Shown here: positions 45,535-56,450 of the stretch, one piece after another
Numbering within the stretch: position 1 is the first letter of the stretch
Layout of the letters: each line of letters opens with the position of its first letter
Assembly (NCBI RefSeq): GCF_018991925.1
Contig: NW_024737042.1
Span: 19,902,795-19,966,794 of the forward strand
From: Homarus americanus
Lineage: Eukaryota > Arthropoda > Malacostraca > Decapoda > Nephropidae
Direction: 5' to 3'
DNA: 64,000 nt
Position numbers and translations under genes: made by a program
Notes under the pieces: model-generated
The model's database searches: none
What the model was told of the DNA's origin: nothing
What the model saw: the letters and a program-made list of their open reading frames with translations, nothing else

Positions 45535-46890
45535 GAACTTACTGGCAGGGACAGTCAGAAATTCTTTTGGCAATAGAACAAGATCTATCAGGAAAAGGAA
45601 CCGTTTGTATCGTGAGCTTATGACACCACTTCAGGAGGAACACCTATAGTTTGTGGTTCCCGCTAAATACCGTAAGGAAGTGTGCTGCTCTCGGTGGCCA
45701 CATGGGGTACAAAAATAATTTCTGAGCCTTTTGAGAGGGTTGCCGTTTACCTAGTGGGGCCCATCAACCCTGGGGCAAGTGACGGGTCAAAGTATATCCT
45801 CACACTCATTGACTTCAGCACGAGGTGGACCGAAGCCATGCCGCATAAGAATATCGAGGCTGTAACCGTTGCCGCAGCAATGATGGAAATATTCTGTAGA
45901 ATTGGCATTCCCAAGCAAGTGCTAAGCGACAGAGGTAGTCAGTTTACCTCCACCATGATGGAGGAAGTATTCCGTCTGTTGTCGGTAAAAGGACTACGCA
46001 CATCACCCAACCACCCAAGTTGAGACGGACTATGCGAGCGATTCAATGGGATGCTAAGGAAAATGTTGAGGAAGACGGCAGCTGAACAACCAAAGGAATG
46101 GCCTCGCTACGTTGCTCCCTTGCTTTTTGCGTATCGCAAGGTTCCGCAGAGTTCCCTTAAGTTTTCCCCATTCGAATTGCTGTATGGGAGAACTTTTCGA
46201 AGACCCTTGCATATATTGCGTGAATTGTGGGATGACAAGCAGCTTGACCCAGAAGTAAAGACCTCTTACGCCTATGTCACTGACCTCGCTAATCGCCTCC
46301 AAGCTACATGTGATTTGGCCAAACAAGAGCTCATCAAAGCCCAGCACACTCAGAAGAGCAACGACGATAGGAAAACACAGCTTCGTCAGTTGAATGTTGG
46401 GGACAGGTCCCTGGTCTTACTCTCCACTGTGCACAACAAACTTCTGGCGCAGTGGAAGGGCCCTTACGACAGTATCCAACGTGTATCTGACTACAATTAT
46501 ATTACCCAAGTTGGAAGTCACCGGAAAAAATTTCACATAAATATGATAAAAAGATACTGCTCCAGTGAAGAAGGGGGTGCGGCTATTCCATGGAAATGTA
46601 TTCCAGAATATTACCAGCAGGATTATCCATCCTTAGGAATACCTGGATTCCGTGAATGGTCACCTGAACAACAGCAGTACCTAGAAACAGTGAGGGGTCA
46701 CTACTGCCCGGATAACTACATCATTTGTGCAGCCGCCGTGGTCCCTACCACTGACGAGGAACACGGACTTCTCACTGTACAATCCCAGCAGGTGGAGACA
46801 GTTGATAATATAACCCTGGGGACAAATCTCTCTGACCGGGAGAGAGAACAAGTTATGACCCTTCTACGCCGATTTTCAGGTATTTTTTAG
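45535..46890 (+). pseudogene. Integrase of element B, followed by start of RT
   Basis: Core starts in 45682-46023: the first acidic position reads VAVYLVGPIN (Tyr where Asp is expected); the second is LSDRGSQFTS. After a stop at 46021-46023 the third acid region LCERFNGMLRKML follows. 46051-46890 stays open with FELLYGRTFRRPLHIL, a GPY module (WKGPYDSIQRVSDYNYI and FHINMIKRYC), then LTVQSQQ... and DREREQVMTLLRRFSGIF, the beginning of RT. The N-terminal zinc domain is deleted (VVPAKYRKEV is followed by core). Integrase plainly precedes RT. Confidence 0.85.
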
Positions 46891-47664
46891 GACAAACTTA
46901 AAGTTGGCTTGGTTGATAATCATACCATACAATTAATTAGTTCAACACCTGTACTGGTAAAGCCATACATCATTCCTCAGAGACTGGTGGAGCCGTTCAA
47001 GCAGGAAATTGGACAGATGGAAGCAGCAGGCATAATTGACAAGTCCTAATCATCGTATTGCAGTCCTCTCGTAGTAGTCTAGAAGAAATTTGGAAGTGTG
47101 AAAATTTGCGGTGATTACCGGCAAGTAAATGCTATCACCAAGGTGGATGCACAGCCGATTTGTGACCAGAGGGTTATATTCTCCAGACTATCCGCTCAAA
47201 GGTATTTTCCAAATTAGATCCCTCTTCATCCAGGCAGCAGACCAATCACAGCGTTCAGCACTCCTAATGTGTTGTACCAGTATACAGTTCTCCCTTTTGG
47301 CCTCTTTAACAATCCTGCTGTTTTCAACCGAGCAATGCGGAAGGTCCTGCACGATGTTCGCGGAGTGGAAGTCTTCGTGGATGATATCCTCATTAACACT
47401 GCCACAATTGAAGAGCATATCATTAGCCTTGCACAAGTTTTCCAGAGGCTTCAAGATTTCAACCTTACCGTTAAGCCCAGCAAATGCGAGATCGGCAGAG
47501 ATCAAGTTAAATTTTTGGGACACACTGTAGGAGTTAGATGCAGTTGCCAGCGAGACAAGATCAAGAAGGTTCAGGACGCTGAGAGGCCCACCACGAAAAA
47601 GCAAGTAAGATCCTTCCTGGGCCTTGCCGGATACTACATGGATTTCATCCAGAATTCGCAGTGA
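46891..47664 (+). pseudogene. Reverse transcriptase of element B
   Basis: Reads through stops and shifts: IDKS near 47040, CGDYRQVNAITKVDAQPI, then in frame from 47269 YQYTVLPFGLFNNPAVFNRAM with the catalytic box EVFVDDILINT, and FLGHTVGV ... RSFLGLAGYYMDFIQNS. At least three stops (47049, 47080 and 47662 regions) kill it. Confidence 0.85.
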
Positions 47665-47774
47665 TCACTCTACGAACTTTTGAAAAAACATGCACCAAAC
47701 AAATTCTAATGGAGATCTCACCACGAAGATGTAAACCAATTGTTCAGTTGCCTAATTTTGATGAGCCTTTTATT

Positions 47775-48143
47775 CTCATAACAGACGTTTCTCTGGACGG
47801 GATCTGAGCTCTACTTCTACAAGAAAACGAGGGCGAGGTATATCCGGATGCATACCCTAGCAGAAAAGTAAAGCCCGCAGAGAAGAATTACAGCATGGTT
47901 GAAAAGGAATTACTAGCCGTAGTGGAAGGTATAAAGAAATATTTATATGGTGAAAATTTTTCCTTAAAAACAGATCACATTCCCATAACAAGCCTCCGCA
48001 CATCTAGAAACTCCAACGCAAGATTAACACGGTGGGCGTTATACCTCCAACAATTCAATTTATCGATTCGTTATATCAGAGGAATTGCAAATGTCGGAGC
48101 TGATCTTTCTAGACGAATGGTAAGGGATACAGATAATCAGTAG
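47775..48143 (+). pseudogene. RNase H of element B
   Basis: ILITDVSLDGI (first Asp) is followed by a stop, then NYSMVEKELLAVVEGIKKY (Glu), LKTDHIPITSLR (Asp) and NVGADLSRRM at the end. It sits directly before the purine tract and 3' LTR, so no integrase lies downstream. Confidence 0.85.
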
Positions 48144-48220
48144 ATGAACCAACGTCGGAAACAGGGCCATAGAATTGAAATTTTCCTTCCTACAGACAAA
48201 TTTATTTTAGCAGGGGCGAA

Positions 48221-48694
48221 TGTCATGCCATGACTATGAAAAAGCTGGCTGAGGACTCGTTGGATGGTTCAAGCAGCAATTACTAACGTCAATCAACGTC
48301 ACAGCGCGTCATAACGGAACTGGCCAGTGAGACAGGACTACGAGGTGGTGTGACGGAGGTGAGCTACCAGCAGCGAACCATCACCCGGCAGTCGGACTCC
48401 TGGCTGGCCCGGTCAACACTTTCTGCCGAGAGCAGTGTGTGTGCTGTGGGAGTCCTGCCGTGAGCTGTGCGAGTCCTGCCGTGAGCCGTCGGAGTCCTGC
48501 TGTGAGCTGTGTTTGCTGTGGGAGTCCAGTGTGGCCATGCGTCGTGGGAGTGCTGCTGTATGGCGTGGGAGTGTTGCTGTGTAAGTGCTGCCGAGTGCCA
48601 TACCAGTGTTGTGCGTTTTGATTATTAAATAGTGAAGTCCACCCTTATACGTTGTCAATACCAACCCTATTATTCTATTAGAAATAGCAGAACA
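48221..48694 (+). repeat. 3' LTR of element B
   Basis: 474 bp. Starts tgtcatgccatgac after the purine-rich agcaggggcgaa and ends aaca before the duplicated cactg. It contains about four minisatellite units (48422-48560). Confidence 0.9.
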
Positions 48695-48699
48695 CACTG

Positions 48700-49110
48700 A
48701 TCACTTGGTTGTTTTGTTGATAAATTCCGGTATAGTGAGGTTGGTAAGGAATAGGGCCAAACGGACTGGGCCAGGCTGCCAAACAGGAGTGTCTACAGGA
48801 CACGTCTTGTGTTTTACCTTGGTTCTCTTTCTCGTTATGATACAGGGGTAACTAAAATGAATACACAGGGTCTACCAATGTTCGCTGTCTTTCATTCCCT
48901 AATGACCATAACGCGTGATATTTCTCTTCCATGACAAATTCGCTTCACACACTAATCATCGCCCAACAGCAGTGCGTCTGTCAGCAGTACTTTCACCCCT
49001 GAAACTCACTCCGCGGTGTGTTGTCTAGTCATTCATACATACCGCTGCCTCCTATCCACCCTTCCACTGATAGTGCTTTTCGCCACCCACCCCCCCCCCT
49101 ATCTCTCTTT
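48700..49110. other. Flank of B, nothing recognised
   Basis: No gene or repeat was recognised apart from a C run at 49088-49098. Confidence 0.4.
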
Positions 49111-49119
49111 CTCTTTTTA

Positions 49120-49650
49120 ATCTAGCAGCTACTTCTGAATAATATGCTTGTTTATTGATCCTTCATTTCACATTCTCTCAATATGTCCAAACCATCTAAG
49201 TAATCTTTGGTCAGCTCTTTGTTTCCACGTCAGATTCTTATGTTGTATCGTAAGTGTTGCATCATATTCATCTTCTATATTGCTTTCAAGTTGCCCATTA
49301 CCTTTCCTCTATCTTTCAGAGTATATTTTCTTCATTTCCGTACAATAAAGGCGGATCAGCTATACCCCTGCTCTACCGCCTCATATGCGGCTCGTTTGAC
49401 ATTCATTTTTTATTTTATTTTTTATCAAAGTACTTCTAATTTTCTTTACTCTCGTTAAACTATGATCCAATGTCATACTCACTGCTTCTTTCTCTGAAAC
49501 CTTTCCTCCCAGGTAACTGAAACAAATTCAGTTCCTCCATTCGGTTTCTGCTCAAGCTTTTCATTTCCACGTCACTTTTTGTTAATTTTCATCACTTCTG
49601 GTTTATGCAGTTTCACTATCTCTTCTAGTGCACACTCTTCCAAATACATC
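49120..49650 (-). mobile_element. LINE ORF2 C-terminal fragment, minus strand
   Basis: A minus-strand frame reads QRADQRLLRWFGHIERM near 49160-49220, a conserved C-terminal word of many LINE RT proteins, and upstream TLDHSLTRVKKI and EVMKIN-like text. Heavily decayed; clade not assigned. Confidence 0.6.
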
Positions 49651-50313
49651 CACTAATATTTAAAAAAAAATCTAAAACGCTCACCTCGAAAGCAGTGCCA
49701 CCTACAAACGGCAACCAATTCACCTTCCGATGTTTGTTGATGAATCATATTAATGTTGTTATCACCGCCATGTAGCTGTCGTCTTTCACCCCTGGAGGCT
49801 AATACAGAGATGGACATAAACATCCCGACCACCACCCATAGGCAGCTCAGTGTCCAGTATGATCACGTGAGACACCTCGTCAGTATCCGCGGGTGGACGC
49901 AAGAGCTGAGAGACCGGTACCGAGAGAGACGGACATTCAGCACGAGAGCAAACGTCTACATGAACAAAAGTGGGCCGCCTTGGTGTGGGAGGCAGCCAAC
50001 AATTACCGCGATTCTGCTGCCTTCTGGAAAGGGATAAAGCGTCTGCTGGGTTCCACCTCTAGCACTGTCCCTTACCTGCCCGACCAAAACAACGTGAAAA
50101 CGTTCAAGGAGGAAAACCAAGAGCAATTACCTCAGAGATATTTACAGAAGATTAGTAAACAGCAGAACTAGGGCTTCGACAGGGAGTTTGAGGAGGACAT
50201 TTTAGGTCAGTTGCAGGACCATCAGCACCTGCTAGAGCCGCTGGCACAGACTGACTTTACTAGACGACAGCTACCTGACGGAGCGCATAGTTCTTGCAGA
50301 TATGTCAGCCGTC

Positions 50314-51126
50314 TGTCACGTGCCTGAGCGCTCGGGAACTCGCATAGCGTGAGGCATATGTTCACGCCTACATTTCATACAAGCTATTAACTTGTTAATT
50401 GTACTTATTATATTAGTATTGTTCTTAGTTACTTAGGTTAATTGTATATTTATGTATGTTATTAATATGCATCATTGTCTTACTCTGTTAAGTCAACTCA
50501 AGAGTAGTATTAATTAATTATATAAAATATCCAGCAAATGTCCTGGATCACGTGATATGAGACGCGCTTCTCGGCGTGCCCACGCTTCTCCAGTCGCGAT
50601 AAATCGTGGCATAGGGTAGATGTGTCCATTCGTTCTCTAGCCTTGACCCTTGTCTAGTGCCTTGTCCAGTTTTCTGCAATGCCCTAGGGGTATCAGGTAT
50701 TAGTGACACGTTTAGTTAGGCCTAGGAAGGGATCCTGGTGGTAAGGAATCTCCTGTTTGGTAGGAAATAATCATTTTGTAGTGATTGCTGTGTAATATAT
50801 TTATGTAAAGTAATATTCGTTTGGTCTAACTCCTTAACGGTGTATTTTCGCCCTTCCGGCATCACTCTTATTTTATTATACAATTACTTATTCCCTTAAA
50901 TTCATGTTTGCTAGTCATTACTCCCTTTAGAACATAAATTGAATTAATTAATTATCTTCCCTTTTGTGATTCACTTATTTCAACTGTTCTTACTTATTAG
51001 GTACATTTAGTTGAGTAGGTTTTTGGTGGGGATAATTATTGCCGTGTTCCCTATTTGTTCCTTTATTTGTTAATAACTTGGGGTATGTTTCACTCCCCAA
51101 GTATAAAGGGTAGTGGGATCGCGACA
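50314..51126 (+). repeat. Solo LTR of the element C family
   Basis: 813 bp, starting TGTCACGTGCCTGAGCGCTC and ending gatcgcgaca. This is the reverse complement of the C LTR (57560-58401) with small differences. It is flanked by exact cgtc duplications (50310-50313 and 51127-51130). With no interior sequence, it is the product of recombination between two LTRs. Confidence 0.93.
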
Positions 51127-51130
51127 CGTC

Positions 51131-52266
51131 ATAAACGGTTTTAAAAACAAGTTAAATGGGAAAAGCCATATGAACAAGACGATCCTGGCCCAACTCCCCG
51201 ACAACATGATTGAGCGGCTTGCTCATATATGCAATGCCTGCCTCGCCTCTGGATACTTCCCCAAGAAGTTCAAAATCGCTGTTACCCGCCTCATACCAAA
51301 AGCAGGGAAGCCTCCAAACAAAGTCGAAAACTTTCGACCAATATCGCTGCTCGAGGTACCTGCCAAAATCCTCGACAAAATAGTAAACAAGTGGTTGCGG
51401 ATCTATCTAGAGGACAAAGATGTGCATAATCCCCCTCGAGTTCGGCTTCCGCCAGTACCGAGGCACATCCATCGCCATAGCCCGGGCCTACGAGCAGATC
51501 GCCAACGCCATGACTGGCCGCCAGCAGTGCAAGTAGTGCTGAGGGACGTCAGCAAGGCGTTTGACAAAGTTTGGCACGCGAGCCTGCAGTACAAGATCAT
51601 ACAATTGGGGTTACCCGAAAAACCTGACGCTCCTGCTATGCAACTTCATTACGGACCGCAGAGCCAAAATCAAGATGCAAGAACATTTTGGAGAAGAATT
51701 CCCACTCTCGAGCGGCGTGCCTCAGGGCTCTTGCCTCTCACAAACCCTTTACACACTTTACACGGATGACCTACCACCCCCAATCGTCGACAGCGAGTAC
51801 GCCATGTATGCCGACGATGTAACACAGATTGTCACCTGCCCAGGAAGGTCCACGGCAAAGATGGCGCGACTTCCTTCTCGGGCAATAGAGGTTATGTCGG
51901 AGTATGAAATTAAATGAATAAGAAAAACAAAACAAAAACGAATTCGAGGTGATACCTATAGCCAAATTCAACCCAGCACCATTGATGATTGACGTCGAAG
52001 AGCTGGAGTACTCTAAGCAAGGCAGGTTTCTCTGCCTCATCATCTCTCGGACAAGCATCATTTCCCACGTGAAGGACAGACTAAAAATTGCCAAAGTCGC
52101 CGCCGCCAAATTAAAACATTTTAAACTTATGGTTGAGAAGATACAAGTCCCCCTGTTCAAGGTGCTGGTGAGGCCTGTGTTGGAGTACCCACATATACCA
52201 CTCGTCACACTCGGGAAGAACAGACTACAGTACAACAACTACAGAGCTTCCAAAACAAGTGTCTGA
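51131..52266 (+). pseudogene. LINE RT (second copy)
   Basis: 51113-51769 carries NMIERLAHICNACLASGYF, KFRPISLLEVPAKILDKIV-like text and, after a shift near 51430, VLRDVSKAFDKVWHASL. Frame 51561-51917 has SSGVPQGSCLSQTLYTLYTDDL and the catalytic box MYADDVTQIVTC. 51949-52266 holds the C-terminal part (MIDVEELEYSKQGRFLCL). Frameshifts and a stop near 51915 break it. Confidence 0.85.
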
Positions 52267-52305
52267 GGTCAGCCAGTGGCCAAGCGCCACCCTACCAGGT
52301 CTTAC

Positions 52306-52934
52306 GGGTCACGAATGGGATATGCCCCTTGTTGTGAGCATGTATGAATATGCGGCGAATATCCTGACTTGGGTCCAACGATTCACAACCATAACAAAGT
52401 TAACTGCTCACAGAAGTTCAAAACTTACAGAACAAGCATATGATCCGAATAGAAAACCCTCTCCTCCAGTGAAAGTAAAGGCGGAATAAAATTATGTATA
52501 ATTTACTTACTACAAAATACAAAGAAATATAAACACGGTGCACATAGACTAATAGAACCTAACTCCTAACACACAAAATAATCACCTAAATCCTAACCAA
52601 ACCTACGTACAAACATACGGGAATGGGAACACAATGAAGAAAAGTGGGAACGTAGAATTCTACTGAAGGTCTGATGGTCTCCGTGATAGCAGAGGAGGTC
52701 CAGCCTCTCTTGTCCTCGTGATAGCTGGGGAGAAGCAAGTCAAGTTGTATTGCAGATATCCCAGAGGAGTAGACCAGCATTGGGAATAGGAGTAACCAGC
52801 CAAGGCAGTAGCTGAAGGTGTACTACCTGGACTCGAGCAGGGATCCTAGTGATGTCACCAGGTACACGTGTACAATAACACCAGAAACATCTGGCAAGTG
52901 TCACAAGCATATATAAATATTATAAAGAGGCTTA
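52306..52934. other. Unassigned junction and 3' flank of the I-like LINE
   Basis: A short plus-strand open frame (to 52489) of unknown origin continues from the LINE. The rest probably includes the 3' UTR of the minus-strand LINE beginning at 52935. No motif. Confidence 0.4.
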
Positions 52935-53909
52935 CTAAAGCCTAAGGAAGGAAGGATATTCCTTTAACACATTATCAATATTATTTACATAATATGTGGC
53001 CAGTATGGGGAGGATCATCCTGTCTTCCTCAGGGGGTCGTGGAGTGGTGGTCCAGTTGGCGTCACGGAAGCGTTGTGTGTGGTGACACCTTAGGAGGTAG
53101 TAGATAAGGGTGCGACTGTCGGACCTTCTGCATAATACACAAGAGCGTTGCTCAGGGGATGCGGGGATACCAATCTCCCAAGCAAAGTCATACCCAATGA
53201 TGATACGGGCAGCAATCGAGTCCTTTTTCCGCGACTCTTTCCCATAGACATAAGAGAGGTCAGGAAGTTTACGGAGGACATCGTACCAGGTGGGCGGGGA
53301 GTCCAGCAGGATGGCTGCTGCCCGAGCTTTCTGTTTGCGGCGAATTTGGGTCCTTAGCTGCAAAAGTGTTTGAGGAACAACGTAGTCAGGTGTGGCCTTG
53401 TTACAGCCAGTCTTGGCAAGGCCATCTGCTGTCTCATTCCCCAAGATATCGAAATGACTGGGTATCCATAGGAATGTCACAGGACGGCCTGCATCCTGAA
53501 GTGTCGATGTTAACCCTCGTATTCGGAGGATGAGGTCCTTATTTTCCCCTGATCCAAATGCGATCCCGTCGAGAGCAGACCTGGAATCGCAGCAGACAGC
53601 GAGAAAGGCAACAAGGAGGGCTATCAGTTCAGCCTGAATGGAGGATGCCCCGTCAGATGCTCTGAGAGAAAGTTTGATAGGCTTAGGGGCATCAGGACGG
53701 GAGATGTGAAAACCAGCCCCGGCCCTACCTGTAGCGGGGTTAACAGAGCCATCAGTGTAGAGGACGACCCTACCTGGGGACCAGTGGGCGATCCTGGAGA
53801 GGTAGTATTTGCAGAGAATAACAGGGTTCATGTGGGATTTCGGGAGCTTTCCACCAAGGGCAATCCAGCCAGGGAAAGGGAGACGAACCAACAGCAGGGG
53901 TGACAACAA
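52935..53909 (-). CDS. RNase H and C-terminal domain of the I-like LINE
   Basis: 324 codons. RNase H catalytic positions are present: RVVLYTDGSVNP (Asp, about residue 52), SIQAELIALL (Glu), CCDSRSALD (Asp), and WIPSHFDILGNETADGLAK (His and Asp). A C-terminal zinc-like motif follows: CVLCRRSDSRTLIYYLLRCHHTQRFR, in which Tyr replaces the His usual at this spot. The first about 45 residues overlap the RT frame and are likely read in the other frame in a functional element. RNase H would remove the RNA strand during insertion. Confidence 0.85.
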   Translation of the reverse strand: MLSPLLLVRLPFPGWIALGGKLPKSHMNPVILCKYYLSRIAHWSPGRVVLYTDGSVNPATGRAGAGFHISRPDAPKPIKLSLRASDGASSIQAELIALLVAFLAVCCDSRSALDGIAFGSGENKDLILRIRGLTSTLQDAGRPVTFLWIPSHFDILGNETADGLAKTGCNKATPDYVVPQTLLQLRTQIRRKQKARAAAILLDSPPTWYDVLRKLPDLSYVYGKESRKKDSIAARIIIGYDFAWEIGIPASPEQRSCVLCRRSDSRTLIYYLLRCHHTQRFRDANWTTTPRPPEEDRMILPILATYYVNNIDNVLKEYPSFLRL

Positions 53910-54726
53910 TATCAGGCAGGAGGTCGTGTTCCTGAAGGGCTCGGATGAGTGACCCTCCCCACTGTCTTCTAGATGGAGGTCGGCCTCGGACAGCAGGAGT
54001 CAAGTTGGCTTGGACAGAGCTGCCCCGAGGATCCCGTAGAATGGAAACAGTAGTTTTTAGGTAAAACTCCTGGACACGATCCTGTAAGGGCGAAAGACCA
54101 AGTTCAGTATATAGAGAAGTAGAGCGTGTCCACTGAGGAGCCCCAAGGATGATACGAGCAGCTTTTCTCTGGATAACTTCGAGACGGTTGACAGCAGTCC
54201 GACAAATGTTGACGAGGGCAGGGGCGGCGTAGTCGACACAGGAACGTACAAAGGACTTGTACATGGTGAGAAGTACAGGGATGGTGGCACCAAGGGAACC
54301 CCTGCACATGGTAGAGAGGGGAGCGAGACGCCGAAAGCTTATGTCTCGAAGATAGCGGACTTCAGGGAACTGACAACGCGTGCGAGTTACATGCACACCC
54401 AGGTATTTTGTCTCATTAACCCAGTCCAAGGGCGTTCCTGATAAGAAAAGGGGTGGAGGTACAACACGACCGTGCCACATGGCTTTTGTTTTCGCAGTTG
54501 AAAGAAGGAAACCAAGTGAATCACACTCTCTGGAGACCAGATCAAGGGCTTCCTGCATGCTGAGGTAGTCAGGGGCTTGGAGGAGGACATCGTCGGCATA
54601 TCCTGAGTGGACAACTTCTGTCGGCCACGGGAGTGATGCAATGGAGTGCATGAGAGTGTTAAACAAGGTGGGACTCAGGACTCCACCTTGAGGGGTGCCG
54701 AGGTTCATTTCTTGAACAGGAGACAT
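53770..54726 (-). CDS. RT (palm and thumb) of the I-like LINE
   Basis: 318 codons. NLGTPQGGVLSPTLFNTLM opens the palm and the catalytic box GYADDVLLQAPDYL lies at about residues 42-55. The thumb region has NETKYLGVHVTRTR and LTMYKSFVRSCVDYAAPAL. The start at 54726 is artificial: the RT N-terminal half lies in the frame 54705-55088. Confidence 0.87.
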   Translation of the reverse strand: MSPVQEMNLGTPQGGVLSPTLFNTLMHSIASLPWPTEVVHSGYADDVLLQAPDYLSMQEALDLVSRECDSLGFLLSTAKTKAMWHGRVVPPPLFLSGTPLDWVNETKYLGVHVTRTRCQFPEVRYLRDISFRRLAPLSTMCRGSLGATIPVLLTMYKSFVRSCVDYAAPALVNICRTAVNRLEVIQRKAARIILGAPQWTRSTSLYTELGLSPLQDRVQEFYLKTTVSILRDPRGSSVQANLTPAVRGRPPSRRQWGGSLIRALQEHDLLPDIVVTPAVGSSPFPWLDCPWWKAPEIPHEPCYSLQILPLQDRPLVPR

Positions 54727-55088
54727 AGAGCCTTCAACGCGAACCCGGGCCTGACGTCCAGTGAGGTAAGAGGCGATCCATTGTAGAAGTCTCCCTTGAT
54801 ATCAAGGAAGACGGAGACGCGGGCAGTCTGATTGCAATAAAAGGAAGCAATGGAGTGTGCTGTGCTGCGATGTTGAATGAAACCATTGAGGGAGTTGTGG
54901 AAGCCGCCTATGGTGTGAAGAAGGCGACGATGGAGTATCCTCTCCATCATCTTGCAAACACAGGAGGTAAGACTAATGGGTCGATATTTCCCAGGATCTC
55001 CCGGCTTAGGGATGGGGATCATAGTGGCATTTTCCCAGTTGGACGGGAGAACCCCATGTTCATAAGACATATTGTAGAGAGCGAGCAA
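54705..55088 (-). pseudogene. RT N-terminal part of the I-like LINE
   Basis: ENATMIPIPKPGDPGKYRPISLTS and ERILHRRLLHTIGGF, then VSVFLDIKGDF where the first RT Asp stands. A shift immediately after this point sends the frame off course. Confidence 0.83.
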
Positions 55089-55247
55089 GGGGCCGTTCGG
55101 AATATTAGTACAGGCGTTGAGGACGGAGTAGGTTATCTGATCATCCCCAGGAGAGGTGTCTTTTCTAGAGCGACGAGCACTGTCAAGCAGGCAAGGGGGG
55201 TGGGGTCATGGTGGGGAGGAGGCCTCCGTCTAGTACCCCGTATAGCA

Positions 55248-56021
55248 TTAATCCGATTCCATACATAAGAGGGTGACGACTGGAACGATGGAGACCCCGT
55301 GAAGGATAGCCAGTCCGCTCACGTATCCGACGGCGCTCCTGAGTTGCAAAGGAGCACCAATTTTTGAAGTCTTCCAGTCCTCTGGAGACCGAGACCTCCG
55401 TATGGCAGAGTGGAGATCACGGGTTACCTGCCGGAGATGTCTCATGGCAGGGATACGATACCAGTAGTTGGTGGCACTTCTGGGGTGACGGGGAGGGCGT
55501 GGAGGGGTAGCGCGATTGACAGAGTCATACACGGCATCAACAAAATCAGCGTTGTAAGAGTCAAGGGACTGGGGGACAACATAGGAATCCGCCCAGGTAG
55601 AAAGGTATTGGGTAAAGGAAGGAACAGCATCTTGTGTGAGACGAAGGCGATGGGATCGATAAGGAGCTGATGTCGGGGCAGAGAAGGAGAGCCTGAGATG
55701 GGTAATAACGGCAAGATGGTCACTACACAGAGCAGGCTCGGTGCAGACGGTAGGATGAAAGGAGGTATGACCGTTCAATAGTAAGCCAACATCAAGGAAA
55801 CTATGGGGGAGGCGAGTAGGATCGTCAGGACAAAGAAAGCGAACATCATCATCCCCATTAAGAAACTGAGAGATGTGATCCGTTAAGGGTACATGGAGTG
55901 GGATGATCCGGAGTAAGAATGGGATGGCGGGCATTAAAGTCGCCAAGAACAATAGTGGGAACCCCATCATGGAGGTCGTGAAGAACCTGGGGGTCCAGAG
56001 AATCACTCTTGAAATGAACAT
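55248..56021 (-). pseudogene. Endonuclease C-terminal part and linker of the I-like LINE
   Basis: 257 codons in which the first third reads out of frame. Later text has FLDVGLLLNGHTSFHPTVCT, ALCSDHLAVITHLRLSF (the SDH motif of APE endonucleases) and a linker with YNADFVDAVYDSVNRATPP. The N-terminal endonuclease lies in another frame to about 56170. Confidence 0.75.
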
Positions 56022-56284
56022 TGACTATACGAAGGGTCCGGTCACCAAGAGTAAGGGAGACAGAAAGTAATTCAGACGGGGGTCCATGTGAGTCAGGTGA
56101 AGGGAGACGAACAGATGGTGTAAAGGCAGAATTAGGGATAGAGAAATCCCTTACCAGACTAATCAGGTTCTTAATTAAGGAAAGTCAAGGACCATGGTTT
56201 TCTGAGGAATAAACAACCGTTTGAGATTGACATCTCTTTACTATAAAAAATATAACAAAACTCTGACACCACTCAACAAACATC

Positions 56285-56450
56285 AAATAACAACGGGAGT
56301 CAAACAATTAAGTCAGTCAACAGTTAATGGAGTCAAACAATTAATGGAAGCAAACAATTAAAGGGAGCAAACAATTAAAGGGAGTCGGCAATTAATAGAA
56401 TCAAACAATTAATGGGAGTCAACAACTGATAGAATCAAACAATGAACAGA
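56285..56450 (+). repeat. Short tandem repeat, ~17-bp unit
   Basis: About nine imperfect units of 'gagtcaaacaattaatg' type. Nothing else is seen in 56175-56450. Confidence 0.85.

Larger units (their letters stand above)
30294..48694 (+). mobile_element. Gypsy-group element B (Gmr1-like order), with nested insertions
   Basis: LTRs at 30294-31535 and 48221-48694 share both ends (tgtca...ccatgactatg at the start, a final ...aaca). They are bounded by an exact 5-base duplication cactg (30289-30293 and 48695-48699). A Lys-type PBS follows the left LTR and a purine tract precedes the right one. Without its guests the element is about 5.9 kb. Coding order is Gag, protease, integrase, RT, RNase H, with many stops. 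Guests are a LINE (31658-33572) and Gypsy A (33889-44465), both inside gag. Confidence 0.9.
49805..52305 (+). mobile_element. Second copy of the Jockey-like LINE, split by a solo LTR
   Basis: Shares long stretches with 31658-33572 (for example gaccaaaacaacgtgaaaa, ttcaaaatcgc, aagatgcaagaacattttgg). It starts further upstream than that copy (KWAALVWEAANNYRDSAAFW at about 49960-50025). A solo LTR interrupts it at 50314-51126. It ends near 52305, where it is joined to unrelated sequence, so the 3' UTR is missing. Confidence 0.88.
52935..56170 (-). mobile_element. I-like LINE with endonuclease, RT and RNase H
   Basis: On the minus strand, endonuclease (55248-56021), RT (53770-55088) and RNase H plus Cys/His tail (52935-53909) follow in order. 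A LINE with its own RNase H and a Cys-rich tail fits the I group. Three frame breaks divide ORF2. ORF1 was not found. Confidence 0.85.
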
